Below are positions 7,713-16,134 of a DNA stretch of 64,000 nt, one piece after another. Each line of letters opens with the position of its first letter. Within the stretch, counting starts at the first letter, position 1. The stretch spans positions 19,569 through 83,568 of the forward strand of contig CAYYHU010000006.1 in the NCBI GenBank assembly GCA_964471865.1. Direction: 5' to 3'. Under the pieces are notes generated by a model that saw nothing but the letters and a program-made list of their open reading frames with translations, ran no database searches and was not told where the DNA came from. The translations under genes were made by a program, and so were the position numbers. The stretch is from CAYMUC01 sp964471865 (lineage in GTDB: Bacteria; Actinomycetota; Acidimicrobiia; Acidimicrobiales; Ilumatobacteraceae).

Positions 7713-10700
7713 TCAGCGAGCCACGAAATATTTGGCCCGAGGGTGGTGACAGATGATCGCCGAGGTGGTCTGCTCCGGTTGGTATTGCCATCCGGTCTCC
7801 TCGGTGACGACGATCCCGAGACGTCCAGCTTCGAGCAACTCGGCAACGGTCGCGTTGTCTTCGAGATCAGGACATGCCGGATAGCCCCACGAATAGCGGC
7901 CACCGCGATACTGCTGACGGAACAGCCCCGCCAGTGAGGGGCCGTCTTCGTCGGCGTAGCCCCACTCTTCGCGGATACGTCGATGCCAGAGTTCGGCGAG
8001 CGCTTCGGTCATCTCGACTCCGATGCCGTGGAGTTGCAGATAGTCCTGATAGCGGTCGGCGGCGAACAGTTCAGCGGCGGCGTCGCTGACCGCTGAGCCC
8101 ATCGACACCAAGTGGAATGCTGCGTAGTCGAGATTGCCGCGCCCGTCCTCGTAGGGCCGGAAGAAGTCCGAGATGCACAGGTACGGATGTTCGCTTTGGC
8201 GGGGATAGTGGAATCGGCAGTGTTCCGCGGTGCGGCTCTCATCGGTCCACACCACCAGGTCGTCGCCGATCGCGTTCACGCAGAAATAGCCGTACACCAC
8301 CTGAGGCACGAGCACTCCCGAGGCCTTGGCTTCGGCGATCCGCTGTCGCAGCAACGGCCGCAGACGGGCCTTGAACTCGTCATCGGTTTCGGTTGTGGAG
8401 TCGGCTCGGGTTTCGGGGCGGAACTGCCACTGATTGCGAAACAGTGCCGTTTCGTTGACGTATCCGAGGATCTCGTCGAGGGGAATGCCTTTGACCACTC
8501 GGGTGCCCAGGAACGGTGGCCGCGGGATCTCGTTGGTCGTGTCGACCTCGGGGGATCGCTGCGGGATCGGTCCGCTGGGCGCGCTCGCCCGGCTGCGCTC
8601 GGGTAGCACCCGGCCGCTGGGAACCCGGCCGAAGTCGGGATCATCGCGTCCGGACCGTTTCATCTCCATCAAGGCTTCCAGCGTCGACAGGCCCTCGAAG
8701 GCGTCGCGTCCATAAAAGACTCGACCCTCGTAGACCTCACGCAGATCCTTTTCGACATAGGTCCTCGTCAGGGCGGCGCCCCCCAACAGCACGGGCAGAT
8801 CCGACATGCCGAGTCGATTCAGTTCTTCGAGGTTGTCGCGCATGATCAGGGTGCTCTTGACCAGCAGTCCGCTCATCCCGAGCGCGTCGGCGCCGACCTC
8901 GCGCACGGCCGCCACCATGTCGGCGATCGAGATCTTGATGCCCAGGTTGTGAACCGTGTAGCCGTTGTTCGAACAGATGATGTCGACGAGGTTCTTGCCG
9001 ATGTCATGGACGTCGCCTTTGACGGTGGCGAGAACGAGAGTGCCCTTGGAGCTCGAGGCCTCGGACCGGTCGAGATGAGGTTCGAGATGAGCAACGGCGG
9101 TCTTCATCGTCTCGGCTGACTGCAGCACGAACGGAAGCTGCATCTGGCCGGAGCCGAAGAGATCGCCGACGACTTTCATACCGTCGAGGAGGACGTCGTT
9201 GATGATGTTCAGAGCCGCCATACCGTCGGCCATGGCCAGGTCGAGGTCTTCGGCGAGTCCATCGCGGTCACCGTCGATGATGCGATGCTTCAAGCGCTCG
9301 GTCACGGGCCAGTCGCTGCGATCCTCACGCACGGCGGTCGTGACGGTGACATCGGCGAACACCTCGAGAAGGTGGGTCAACGGGTCGTACCCCTCGCGCC
9401 GACGGTCATAGATCAAATCGAGGCAGACCTCTCGCTGCTCATCGGGGATGCGAACCAGAGGGGTGATCTTGCCGGCATGCACGATCGCGGAATCGAGTCC
9501 AGCTTCGACACATTCGTGGAGGAACACACTGTTGAGCACGTGGCGAGCTGCCGGCGACAGACCAAAGCTCACATTGGACACCCCCAGAGTCGTGTAACAG
9601 CCGGGGATCTCGGACTTGATGCGTCGGATCGCTTCGATGGTGTGAAGGGCGTCGCGGCGCAGGTCGTCGTCGCCCGTCGACAGCGGGAACGTCAAAGCGT
9701 CGAAGATCAGATCGCTCGGATCGAGTCCGTAACGCTGGGTAGCGATGTGATGGAGTCGGTGAGCGATCTCCATCTTCCATTCGACGTCTCGCGCCTGGCC
9801 GCGTTCGTCGATGAGGAGACAGATCACGGCGGCGCCGTGATCGCGAGCCAGGGAGAACACTCGGTCCATTCGGGATCCCTCGGCGTCGCCGTCTTCGAGA
9901 TTCGCCGAATTGAGAATGGCTCGGCCGCCGAGGTGTTCCAGTGCCGTTTCGAGAACCTCGGGTTCGGTCGAGTCGAGAACCAAAGGAACGCTGACCTGAG
10001 TGGCGAATCGCTGGGCGAGTTCGTCCATGTCCTGAGATCCATCACGTCCGACGTAGTCGACGCACAGGTCCAGGACATGGGCCCCTTCGCGGACTTGATC
10101 GTTGGCCATCTTGACGCAGGTGTCCCAGTCGGCTGCGAGCATGGCTTCACGGAAGGCTTTGGAGCCGTTGGCGTTGGTGCGTTCGCCGATGATCAGAAAC
10201 GAGTTGTCCTGGGCGAGCGTGACGGGGCTGTAGAGCGAGGTGACACTGGGCTCCACCACGGGGGATCGGCGTGGCGCTTCGAGATGGCCGACCGCCTCGA
10301 CGACCTGGCGAAGATGCTCCGGTGTGGTGCCGCAGCACCCGCCGACGATTCCGATTCCGAGTTCGGTCACGTGATGATGATGGAACTGGGCGAGTTCGGC
10401 GGGGGTCAAGTCGTAGTGGGTCGCGCCATCCACAACGCTGGGGAGTCCAGCGTTGGGAAGCACGCTGATCGGAATCGGGCAGTGATGGGAGAGATGACGA
10501 AGGTGTTCTTGCATCTCGGCGGGACCCGTTGCGCAGTTGATGCCAATGACATCGGGGCGCAAACCGGTGATCGCCGTGAGCGCCGCCCCGATCTCGGATC
10601 CCACGAGCATGCGGCCTGTGGTTTCCATCGTGACTTGAACCTGGATGGGAATGTCTCGCCCTTCGGCGCGCATCGCCCGCCGGCATCCGGTCACGGCGGC

Positions 10701-11210
10701 TTTGACCTGGAGCAGATCCATACAGGTCTCGATCAGAAACAGATCGCATCCACCCACGATCAGTCCGCGGGCCTGAACCTCGTAGGCGTCACGGAGTTCG
10801 GCGAAGCCGATGTGACCCAAGCTCGGCAACTTCGTGCCGGGCCCGATCGATCCGGCTACGAACCGGGGGCGTCCGTCACGGGCGTAGTCGTCACACACGT
10901 CACGTGCCAACTGCGCGGCGGTCACGTTCAACTCGTAGGCCCGTTCCGGAATGGCGTACTCGATGAGAACCGGTGCGAACGCCCCGAAAGTCGCGGTTTC
11001 GACTGCGTCCACCCCCACCGACAAGAACGCGTCGTGCATGGCACGGATCACATCGGGACGGGTGGCGACGAGCAGTTCGTTGCAGCCTTCGAGGTCGGGT
11101 CCGCCGAAATCGTCGGGTCCGAGTCCGAGGTCCTGCACAAAGGTGCCAAAGGCGCCGTCGAACACGATCACCCGCTCATCGAGGGCGCGGAGGTATCCAG
11201 AGGTCGTCAT
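7713..11210 (-). CDS. metH: Cobalamin-dependent methionine synthase
   Basis: 1165 residues, full-length MetH. The homocysteine domain (about 1-320) starts VIVFDGAFGTFVQDLGL and carries the zinc cysteines in INCATGP (about 226) and GGCCGTTP (about 292). The methyltetrahydrofolate domain (about 340-600) begins near IGERTNANGSKAF. The cap and B12 domains (about 650-860) contain DVHDIGKNLV (about 733), whose His is the lower cobalt ligand. The reactivation domain (about 920-1165) has RYSWGYPACPD, the SAM-binding RxxxGYxxCP motif. It makes methionine from homocysteine. It is divergent from a cobalamin adenosyltransferase gene. TATCGT lies 11 bases before the ATG, giving a very short leader or none. 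Confidence 0.97.
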   Translation of the reverse strand: MTTSGYLRALDERVIVFDGAFGTFVQDLGLGPDDFGGPDLEGCNELLVATRPDVIRAMHDAFLSVGVDAVETATFGAFAPVLIEYAIPERAYELNVTAAQLARDVCDDYARDGRPRFVAGSIGPGTKLPSLGHIGFAELRDAYEVQARGLIVGGCDLFLIETCMDLLQVKAAVTGCRRAMRAEGRDIPIQVQVTMETTGRMLVGSEIGAALTAITGLRPDVIGINCATGPAEMQEHLRHLSHHCPIPISVLPNAGLPSVVDGATHYDLTPAELAQFHHHHVTELGIGIVGGCCGTTPEHLRQVVEAVGHLEAPRRSPVVEPSVTSLYSPVTLAQDNSFLIIGERTNANGSKAFREAMLAADWDTCVKMANDQVREGAHVLDLCVDYVGRDGSQDMDELAQRFATQVSVPLVLDSTEPEVLETALEHLGGRAILNSANLEDGDAEGSRMDRVFSLARDHGAAVICLLIDERGQARDVEWKMEIAHRLHHIATQRYGLDPSDLIFDALTFPLSTGDDDLRRDALHTIEAIRRIKSEIPGCYTTLGVSNVSFGLSPAARHVLNSVFLHECVEAGLDSAIVHAGKITPLVRIPDEQREVCLDLIYDRRREGYDPLTHLLEVFADVTVTTAVREDRSDWPVTERLKHRIIDGDRDGLAEDLDLAMADGMAALNIINDVLLDGMKVVGDLFGSGQMQLPFVLQSAETMKTAVAHLEPHLDRSEASSSKGTLVLATVKGDVHDIGKNLVDIICSNNGYTVHNLGIKISIADMVAAVREVGADALGMSGLLVKSTLIMRDNLEELNRLGMSDLPVLLGGAALTRTYVEKDLREVYEGRVFYGRDAFEGLSTLEALMEMKRSGRDDPDFGRVPSGRVLPERSRASAPSGPIPQRSPEVDTTNEIPRPPFLGTRVVKGIPLDEILGYVNETALFRNQWQFRPETRADSTTETDDEFKARLRPLLRQRIAEAKASGVLVPQVVYGYFCVNAIGDDLVVWTDESRTAEHCRFHYPRQSEHPYLCISDFFRPYEDGRGNLDYAAFHLVSMGSAVSDAAAELFAADRYQDYLQLHGIGVEMTEALAELWHRRIREEWGYADEDGPSLAGLFRQQYRGGRYSWGYPACPDLEDNATVAELLEAGRLGIVVTEETGWQYQPEQTTSAIICHHPRAKYFVAR

Positions 11211-11304
11211 GGGTACTCGTGACGATACCGGTCGGGTGTGCGCACGGTCTGATGCAAGTCCGGTCTGATGCGAGCCCGGTCCGGTATGGGACCGAGGACC
11301 CCGG

Positions 11305-11310
11305 TAGCGT
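11305..11310 (+). promoter_or_regulatory. -10 box, leaderless pduO-type gene
   Basis: TAGCGT ends nine bases before the ATG at 11320. Confidence 0.55.
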
Positions 11311-11319
11311 GACGAGTCG

Positions 11320-11871
11320 ATGGCGCGAGAACGGATCTACACCAAGGCCGGAGATGACGGCACCACCGGTCTGTTCTACGGCGGGCGCGTCCCCAAAGAC
11401 AGCGTTCAACCGGTGGCCTACGGCACCGTCGACGAAGCCCAGGCGGTTCTGGGTCTCGTGCGAGCCGAACTCGATGAGGGCGAGGAACTCGAAGGCATGC
11501 TCGTGGGAGTCATGCGGGACCTGTGGGTTCTGATGGCCGAGCTCGCGACGCTCCCCGAGAATCGTTCCAAGCTGACACCGGGAGCCTCCTGTGTGACCGA
11601 GGAGATGGTGACTGCTCTCGAAGCGATGATCGACTCCCTCGACGAACGTTTCGATCCTCCGACCGAGTTCGTGGTCCCTGGTGGCTCGAAGGTGGCTGCG
11701 CTCTTGGACCTGGGGCGCACCGTCGTGCGACGCGCGGAACGCCTCTCGATACCCGCAGCGCGCCCACCGTCTCTGGTGGTTCCGTATCTCAATCGTCTCT
11801 CGGATCTGCTGTGGACCATGGCGCGCTGGCAGGAGGGCCACAGCCTGGCTGTCCGCCGGGTCGGATCGTGA
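11320..11871 (+). CDS. pduO: ATP:cob(I)alamin adenosyltransferase, PduO type
   Basis: 183 residues. The N-terminus IYTKAGDDGTTGLFYGG is the PduO ATP-binding segment (TKxGDxGxT), and RTVVRRAERLS (about 137) and YLNRLSDLLWTMAR near the C-terminus are the other conserved helices of the trimeric enzyme. It transfers the adenosyl group of ATP to cob(I)alamin, making coenzyme B12. It is divergent from metH, so two B12-linked genes share a 109-base intergenic region. No cobalamin riboswitch is seen there. pepA follows 67 bases downstream on the same strand. Confidence 0.92.
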   Translation: MARERIYTKAGDDGTTGLFYGGRVPKDSVQPVAYGTVDEAQAVLGLVRAELDEGEELEGMLVGVMRDLWVLMAELATLPENRSKLTPGASCVTEEMVTALEAMIDSLDERFDPPTEFVVPGGSKVAALLDLGRTVVRRAERLSIPAARPPSLVVPYLNRLSDLLWTMARWQEGHSLAVRRVGS

Positions 11872-11938
11872 CCATCCTGATGTTGGCCGGTGGTGCGACT
11901 GGGGCCACCGTTCGTTTCCTCACCGCATTGGAGTCGTG

Positions 11939-13429
11939 ATGCATCTGCCCATCGATCATCCTGCATTGAACGTTCGCCTCGCTCGCAGCGCTCCGCCAAG
12001 CGCTGGGGTCATGGGGGTCGGCGTTGCGACCTCGGGTGCGGTGCCTCGTTCGGTCGGGATGAACCGCAAGGTCCTCGAACAGCACGGGTTCACCGGCGCC
12101 CGTGCCTCGACGTTGGTCGTGCCCTCGTCGTCGAGCGCGACCGTGGTCGTGGTGGGCCTGGGCGATCCCGACGCGATCGATACCGCAGTCCTTCGGGACG
12201 CGGCGGCGGCATTGGCTCGGGCGGTTCCGGGTTGGAACCATGTCGCGACGAATCTCGTCGATGCCGGAGTGGCCGCAGGCCTCGACGCTGCCGAGGCGGC
12301 TGCAGCGGTCGTGGAGGGGGTGCGTCTGGCGACGTATCGCTATCTGGCGCTCAAGAAGGATCGCAGTTCGGCCCCCTCGATAGACACACTGACTCTCGTC
12401 GTGGCAGCCAAATCGGCATCGGCCGCGGCTCAGGGCGCCGACCGCGGACTCGTCATCGCCGATGCGGTGCGACTGGCCCGAGATCTGATCAACACGCCGC
12501 CGGTTCACCTGACCGCGACGCGTATGGCCGAGGTGGCCGCCCAGGTGGCGTCACGCTCGGGTCTTGGTATCGAGGTCCTCGATGAACAGGGCCTCATCGA
12601 GGCGAACTGTCAGGGACTGCTCAACGTCAATCGGGGCAGTACCGAACCGGCCCGACTGATCACGCTCACCTACCGACCCCGCAACGCCAAGGGCCATGTT
12701 GCGCTCGTGGGTAAGGGCGTGATGTACGACTCGGGTGGTATCAGTCTCAAGCCCTCCGACGGCATGCACGCCATGATGAAGATGGACATGTCCGGAGCTG
12801 CTGCGGTGCTCGCCACGATGTCGACGGTGTCGGCATTGGGATGCACGAGCGCGGTGACGGGGTACCTCGTGTGCACCGACAACATGCCCTCGGGAAGCGC
12901 GCTCAAGCTCGGAGACGTGATCTCGTATCGCAATGGCGTGACCGCTGAGATTCACAACACCGACGCCGAAGGACGACTGATCCTCGCCGATGGGCTGATT
13001 CTTGCGGCTGAAGAAAAGCCCGACGCGATCATCGACATCGCCACGTTGACGGGCGCGTGCATGGCGGCTCTGGGAACGAAGATGGCGGGAGTTCTGGGTA
13101 ACGATCAGGATCTGGTGGACCGGGTCCGAGAGTCGTCTCAGCGGGTGGATGAACTCGTGTGGCAATTGCCCCTGCATCGGCCCTATCGCAAACTCCTCGA
13201 TTCGCAGGTCGCTGACATGCGCAATATCGGGGGCCCTTACGCCGGGACCATCACCGCAGCGTTGTTCCTCTCCGAATTCGTCGGCGAGGTTCCCTGGGCT
13301 CATCTCGATATCGCAGGCCCCATGAGCTCGGATGCCGATGATGGATGGCTCACCCGAGGCGGAACCGGCTTTGGAACCCGGCTCCTCATCGACGTCGTCA
13401 CCCATCACGGGCGCGGCCGCTCCCGCTGA
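11939..13429 (+). CDS. pepA: Leucyl aminopeptidase, M17 family
   Basis: 496 residues with an M17 catalytic domain. GKGVMYDSGGISLKP supplies the Lys and first Asp metal ligands, MKMDMSGAA the second Asp, and EIHNTDAEGRLILADGL the Asp/Glu pair that defines the family (NTDAEGR). The N-terminal macro-like domain (about 1-165) is present. The enzyme is a cytosolic di-metal hexamer that removes N-terminal residues in peptide turnover. I chose the ATG at 11939 because the frame upstream overlaps pduO and lacks family features. The last 32 bases overlap the convergent gene ending at 13398. Confidence 0.93.
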   Translation: MHLPIDHPALNVRLARSAPPSAGVMGVGVATSGAVPRSVGMNRKVLEQHGFTGARASTLVVPSSSSATVVVVGLGDPDAIDTAVLRDAAAALARAVPGWNHVATNLVDAGVAAGLDAAEAAAAVVEGVRLATYRYLALKKDRSSAPSIDTLTLVVAAKSASAAAQGADRGLVIADAVRLARDLINTPPVHLTATRMAEVAAQVASRSGLGIEVLDEQGLIEANCQGLLNVNRGSTEPARLITLTYRPRNAKGHVALVGKGVMYDSGGISLKPSDGMHAMMKMDMSGAAAVLATMSTVSALGCTSAVTGYLVCTDNMPSGSALKLGDVISYRNGVTAEIHNTDAEGRLILADGLILAAEEKPDAIIDIATLTGACMAALGTKMAGVLGNDQDLVDRVRESSQRVDELVWQLPLHRPYRKLLDSQVADMRNIGGPYAGTITAALFLSEFVGEVPWAHLDIAGPMSSDADDGWLTRGGTGFGTRLLIDVVTHHGRGRSR

Positions 13430-13931
13430 TCGTCGTCCGGCTGGCGGTTTCCCAGCGGATGTAGTCCCCGAGGAGGGCGTCGGGAAGGCGCTCTTTGAAC
13501 CGCTGCGAGAGTGGGGGAACGCGCCGTCTCACCGCAAGCATCTCGCCTCGGCGGTGAAGAAAGCCGAACAGAATCCCGCGTTCCACGGCTCGACTCAGTG
13601 AACATCGGCCACTTTGGCGATAGCCCAGGCCCAGTCGGATCGCGAGTTCGTCCAACTCGACGACACATCCCTGGGGTTGCTGTGCGAGTTCGCGGTGCAG
13701 AATGCGCACGAGACATACGGTGCTCGGACCCAACATCGGAAGCCAGAACTGCTCGAAGCTGTGATCATCGACGCCCGGGGCATTGGTCAGCGAAGGATCA
13801 CGGAACTCGATGACCCGCAGACTCGTCGCAGCCAGTGAGGCCAGGAGCGTGCCTCGGAAGGGTTCGCGGCGGCGACGCGAGTGTCCAGCGGTACTCGTTA
13901 TCCGGTCGGTGGGCGAATCGGATGGCTTCAC
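13398..13931 (-). CDS. Conserved actinobacterial protein, helix-turn-helix-like
   Basis: Up to 177 residues. The central part (FWLPMLGPSTVCLVRIL, then a helix with LAIRLGLGY, then ILFGFLHRRGEMLAVRRRVP and LSQRFKERLP) resembles a conserved actinobacterial family of unknown function with a winged-helix feel. The family usually shows LGPS/LRPG, a short polar helix, LGLG, and AVRR(K/R)VPPL in this order. The GTG start at 13931 is uncertain; the first 50 residues are Arg/Ser-rich and the true start may be later. It overlaps the pepA 3' end tail-to-tail by 32 bases and is divergent from the sirtuin gene. Confidence 0.65.
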   Translation of the reverse strand: MKPSDSPTDRITSTAGHSRRRREPFRGTLLASLAATSLRVIEFRDPSLTNAPGVDDHSFEQFWLPMLGPSTVCLVRILHRELAQQPQGCVVELDELAIRLGLGYRQSGRCSLSRAVERGILFGFLHRRGEMLAVRRRVPPLSQRFKERLPDALLGDYIRWETASRTTISGSGRARDG

Positions 13932-13989
13932 ACTCGGAGATGTGGGACCCAGTCCGGCGCGTTCGGATCCGTTGTGTCACCATCGCCGG

Positions 13990-14766
13990 GTGGTCGCCGA
14001 GGAAACTCCTGTGGACGAGGATGCTCTGGCCAGGGCGCGGTCCTGGATCGTTGCGAGCCGCCGGGTGGTGGCACTCACCGGAGCAGGGATCTCGACGGAT
14101 TCGGGAATTCCAGACTTCCGCGGTCCCAACGGTCTGTGGACCAAGGATCCCGATGCCGAGAAGGCCTCGTCGCTCGAGTACTACCTGAACGATCCACTCC
14201 TTCGCCGAAAGGCCTGGCAGAACCGCCTGACGACCCCGGTGTGGAGCGCCCGGCCCAATGCCGGCCATGATGCCCTGGTGGCGATGGAACGTGCCGGAGC
14301 GCTCACGGCTCTGGTCACCCAGAACATCGACGGACTTCATGTGGTGGCTGGTTCGGATCCCTCCATCGTCCACGAGGTCCATGGAACCATCCACCGAAGT
14401 GCTTGTTGGGAGTGCGGCGATCGGCGACCCATGCCTGAGACTCTCGATCGCGTGCGCGCCGGAGAAGACGATCCGTCGTGTCTGCTCTGTGGCGGGATAC
14501 TCAAGAGCGACACGATCAGTTTCGGACAGTCTCTGGATCCCGAGGTGATCGGAGCGGCGATGCAGGCTGCCGATGGAGCCGAAGTGCTCGTCGCAGTCGG
14601 GACGACGTTGGGGGTTTTCCCGGTGGCCAACATGGTGCCGCGCGCCAAGGCTGCGGGAGCGCGCATCATCATCGTGAACGGTGAGAGCACCAAGATGGAC
14701 CGCTACGCCGACGCGATTCTGTTGGGCTCGATCGCTGACATCCTCCCCCAACTCGTGTCGCCCTGA
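13990..14766 (+). CDS. Sir2-family NAD-dependent protein deacetylase
   Basis: About 258 residues with all sirtuin landmarks in order: GAGISTDSGIPDFRG (NAD binding), TQNIDGLH, the catalytic His in HGTIHRS, two zinc CxxC pairs (CWEC and CLLC), GTTLGVFPVA and IIIVNGE. It removes acyl groups from lysines, releasing nicotinamide and O-acetyl-ADP-ribose; in bacteria acyl-CoA synthetases are frequent targets. The GTG at 13990 is the best start by length; the open frame extends further upstream without family similarity. A GTG at 14013 is an alternative. Confidence 0.92.
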   Translation: MVAEETPVDEDALARARSWIVASRRVVALTGAGISTDSGIPDFRGPNGLWTKDPDAEKASSLEYYLNDPLLRRKAWQNRLTTPVWSARPNAGHDALVAMERAGALTALVTQNIDGLHVVAGSDPSIVHEVHGTIHRSACWECGDRRPMPETLDRVRAGEDDPSCLLCGGILKSDTISFGQSLDPEVIGAAMQAADGAEVLVAVGTTLGVFPVANMVPRAKAAGARIIIVNGESTKMDRYADAILLGSIADILPQLVSP

Positions 14767-14872
14767 CAGCCGTCGGGGTGGCATCGTCGACGCGGGTGAC
14801 CCGTCGGGAGCAGCGAGATCGGCTGGCGCTGGTGCCGGCGGCCTCGGATGTCGCAATTCCCGACTAGTTCGG

Positions 14873-14878
14873 TAGTGT
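14873..14878 (+). promoter_or_regulatory. -10 box, leaderless moeZ-like gene
   Basis: TAGTGT ends seven bases before the ATG at 14886. Confidence 0.6.
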
Positions 14879-14885
14879 TTAGCGC

Positions 14886-16058
14886 ATGCCGACCTTTCGC
14901 GATCTGCTCGCCGCCGCCAAGGCCGAGATCCGCGAGGTGGACCCCGCCTGGGTGGCGGACCGTCTCGCCGAGAGCGCCGCACCGATCCTGCTCGATGTGC
15001 GCGAACCCGATGAAGTGGAGCAAGGAACCGTCGCCGGTTCGATCCACGTGCCCCGAGGTCATCTCGAGGCCCAGATCGAGAACCGCATCGCGGACAAGTC
15101 GACACCCGTGGTGGTGTATTGCGCGGGCGGGGTGCGCAGTGCTTTCGCCACCAAGACTCTCCAAGATCTCGGCTACGGCGATGTGGTGTCGATGGCGGGC
15201 GGTTTCGGTCGGTGGAAAGACGAGGGTCGCCCATGGACGATTCCGGTGACGTTGACACCTGATCAGCGCAACCGGTATCAGCGCCATCTCCTGTTGCCCG
15301 AGGTCGGGGTCGAGGGTCAGGCGAAACTGCTCGAGTCCAGAGTGCTGATGTTGGGGGCTGGGGGACTGGGGAGCCCGGCGGCTCTCTACCTCGCGGCGGC
15401 AGGCGTGGGAACGATCGGCATCGTCGACATGGACGAGGTTGATGCGTCGAATCTTCAGCGTCAGATCCTGCACAATCTGGATCGCGTCGGGGACCGCAAG
15501 GTTGATTCGGCCAAGAAGACCTTGACTGCGTTGAACCCCGACGTCGACGTGGTCACCTACGACACTCGTCTGTCGGCGGAGAACATCATCGACATCATCG
15601 ACGGCTACGACGTGATCGTGGATGGGGCCGACAACTTCCCCTCGCGGTATCTGCTCAACGATGCCAGCGTGAAGTTGGGGATCCCCGTCGTGCACGGTTC
15701 GATCTTCCGTTTCGAAGGGATGGTGTCGGTGTTTCATCCCCGACTGGGACCGACCTACCGCGACATGGTGCCCGAACCGCCGCCCGCTGAGCTGGCTCCC
15801 TCGTGTGCCGAGGCCGGCGTGCTCGGTGTTCTGCCCGGGATCATCGGTTCGATCCAGGCGCTCGAAGCGCTCAAGGTTCTGCTCGGCCTCGGCGATCCGC
15901 TCATCGGACGCATCCTGGCGGTGGACACCACCGAGATGACGTTCCGCACGTTCAACCTGCGCCCGGATCCGGCCAATGAGGTGACCTGGGCGAACCGCGA
16001 CCGCATCGAGATTCGTGAACTCGACGGACTGTGTGCTCCGGGGTTGACGGATCACTGA
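14886..16058 (+). CDS. moeZ: Rhodanese / MoeB-ThiF adenylyltransferase fusion
   Basis: 390 residues. An N-terminal rhodanese domain (about 15-115) has the active Cys in VVYCAGGVRSA. It is followed by an E1-like adenylyltransferase (about 120-390) with RYQRHLLLPEVG, the nucleotide loop GAGGLGSPAALYLA, and NLQRQIL. Proteins of this type adenylate the C-terminus of ubiquitin-like sulfur carriers (MoaD, ThiS, CysO) and pass sulfur to them. In most MoeZ proteins the rhodanese domain is C-terminal, so the order here is reversed. The zinc CxxC pairs of E. coli MoeB are absent, as in mycobacterial MoeZ. The exact carrier is not shown by context. Confidence 0.88.
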   Translation: MPTFRDLLAAAKAEIREVDPAWVADRLAESAAPILLDVREPDEVEQGTVAGSIHVPRGHLEAQIENRIADKSTPVVVYCAGGVRSAFATKTLQDLGYGDVVSMAGGFGRWKDEGRPWTIPVTLTPDQRNRYQRHLLLPEVGVEGQAKLLESRVLMLGAGGLGSPAALYLAAAGVGTIGIVDMDEVDASNLQRQILHNLDRVGDRKVDSAKKTLTALNPDVDVVTYDTRLSAENIIDIIDGYDVIVDGADNFPSRYLLNDASVKLGIPVVHGSIFRFEGMVSVFHPRLGPTYRDMVPEPPPAELAPSCAEAGVLGVLPGIIGSIQALEALKVLLGLGDPLIGRILAVDTTEMTFRTFNLRPDPANEVTWANRDRIEIRELDGLCAPGLTDH

Positions 16059-16120
16059 CTGTGAATTGACCTGCCGCATGTAAGACATTTCCCGACTACG
16101 TAGCTCAGAGACAACTGCCG

Positions 16121-16126
16121 TATATT
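16121..16126 (+). promoter_or_regulatory. -10 box of the LPATG surface protein
   Basis: TATATT, the most consensus-like -10 in the window, ends eight bases before the ATG at 16135. It lies in an unusually AT-rich 76-base gap (16059-16134) that holds no gene. No convincing -35 is seen. Confidence 0.65.
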
Positions 16127-16134
16127 CTTCGCCT

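Noticed and set aside
9285..11222. Long plus-strand open frame (645 codons) opposite metH
   Set aside because: It mirrors the codon pattern of metH on the other strand. Its translation shows no domain and the opposite frame is a complete MetH.
11211..11319. Possible cobalamin riboswitch between metH and pduO
   Set aside because: No B12-box-like conserved core was seen, and the -10 boxes leave almost no leader.
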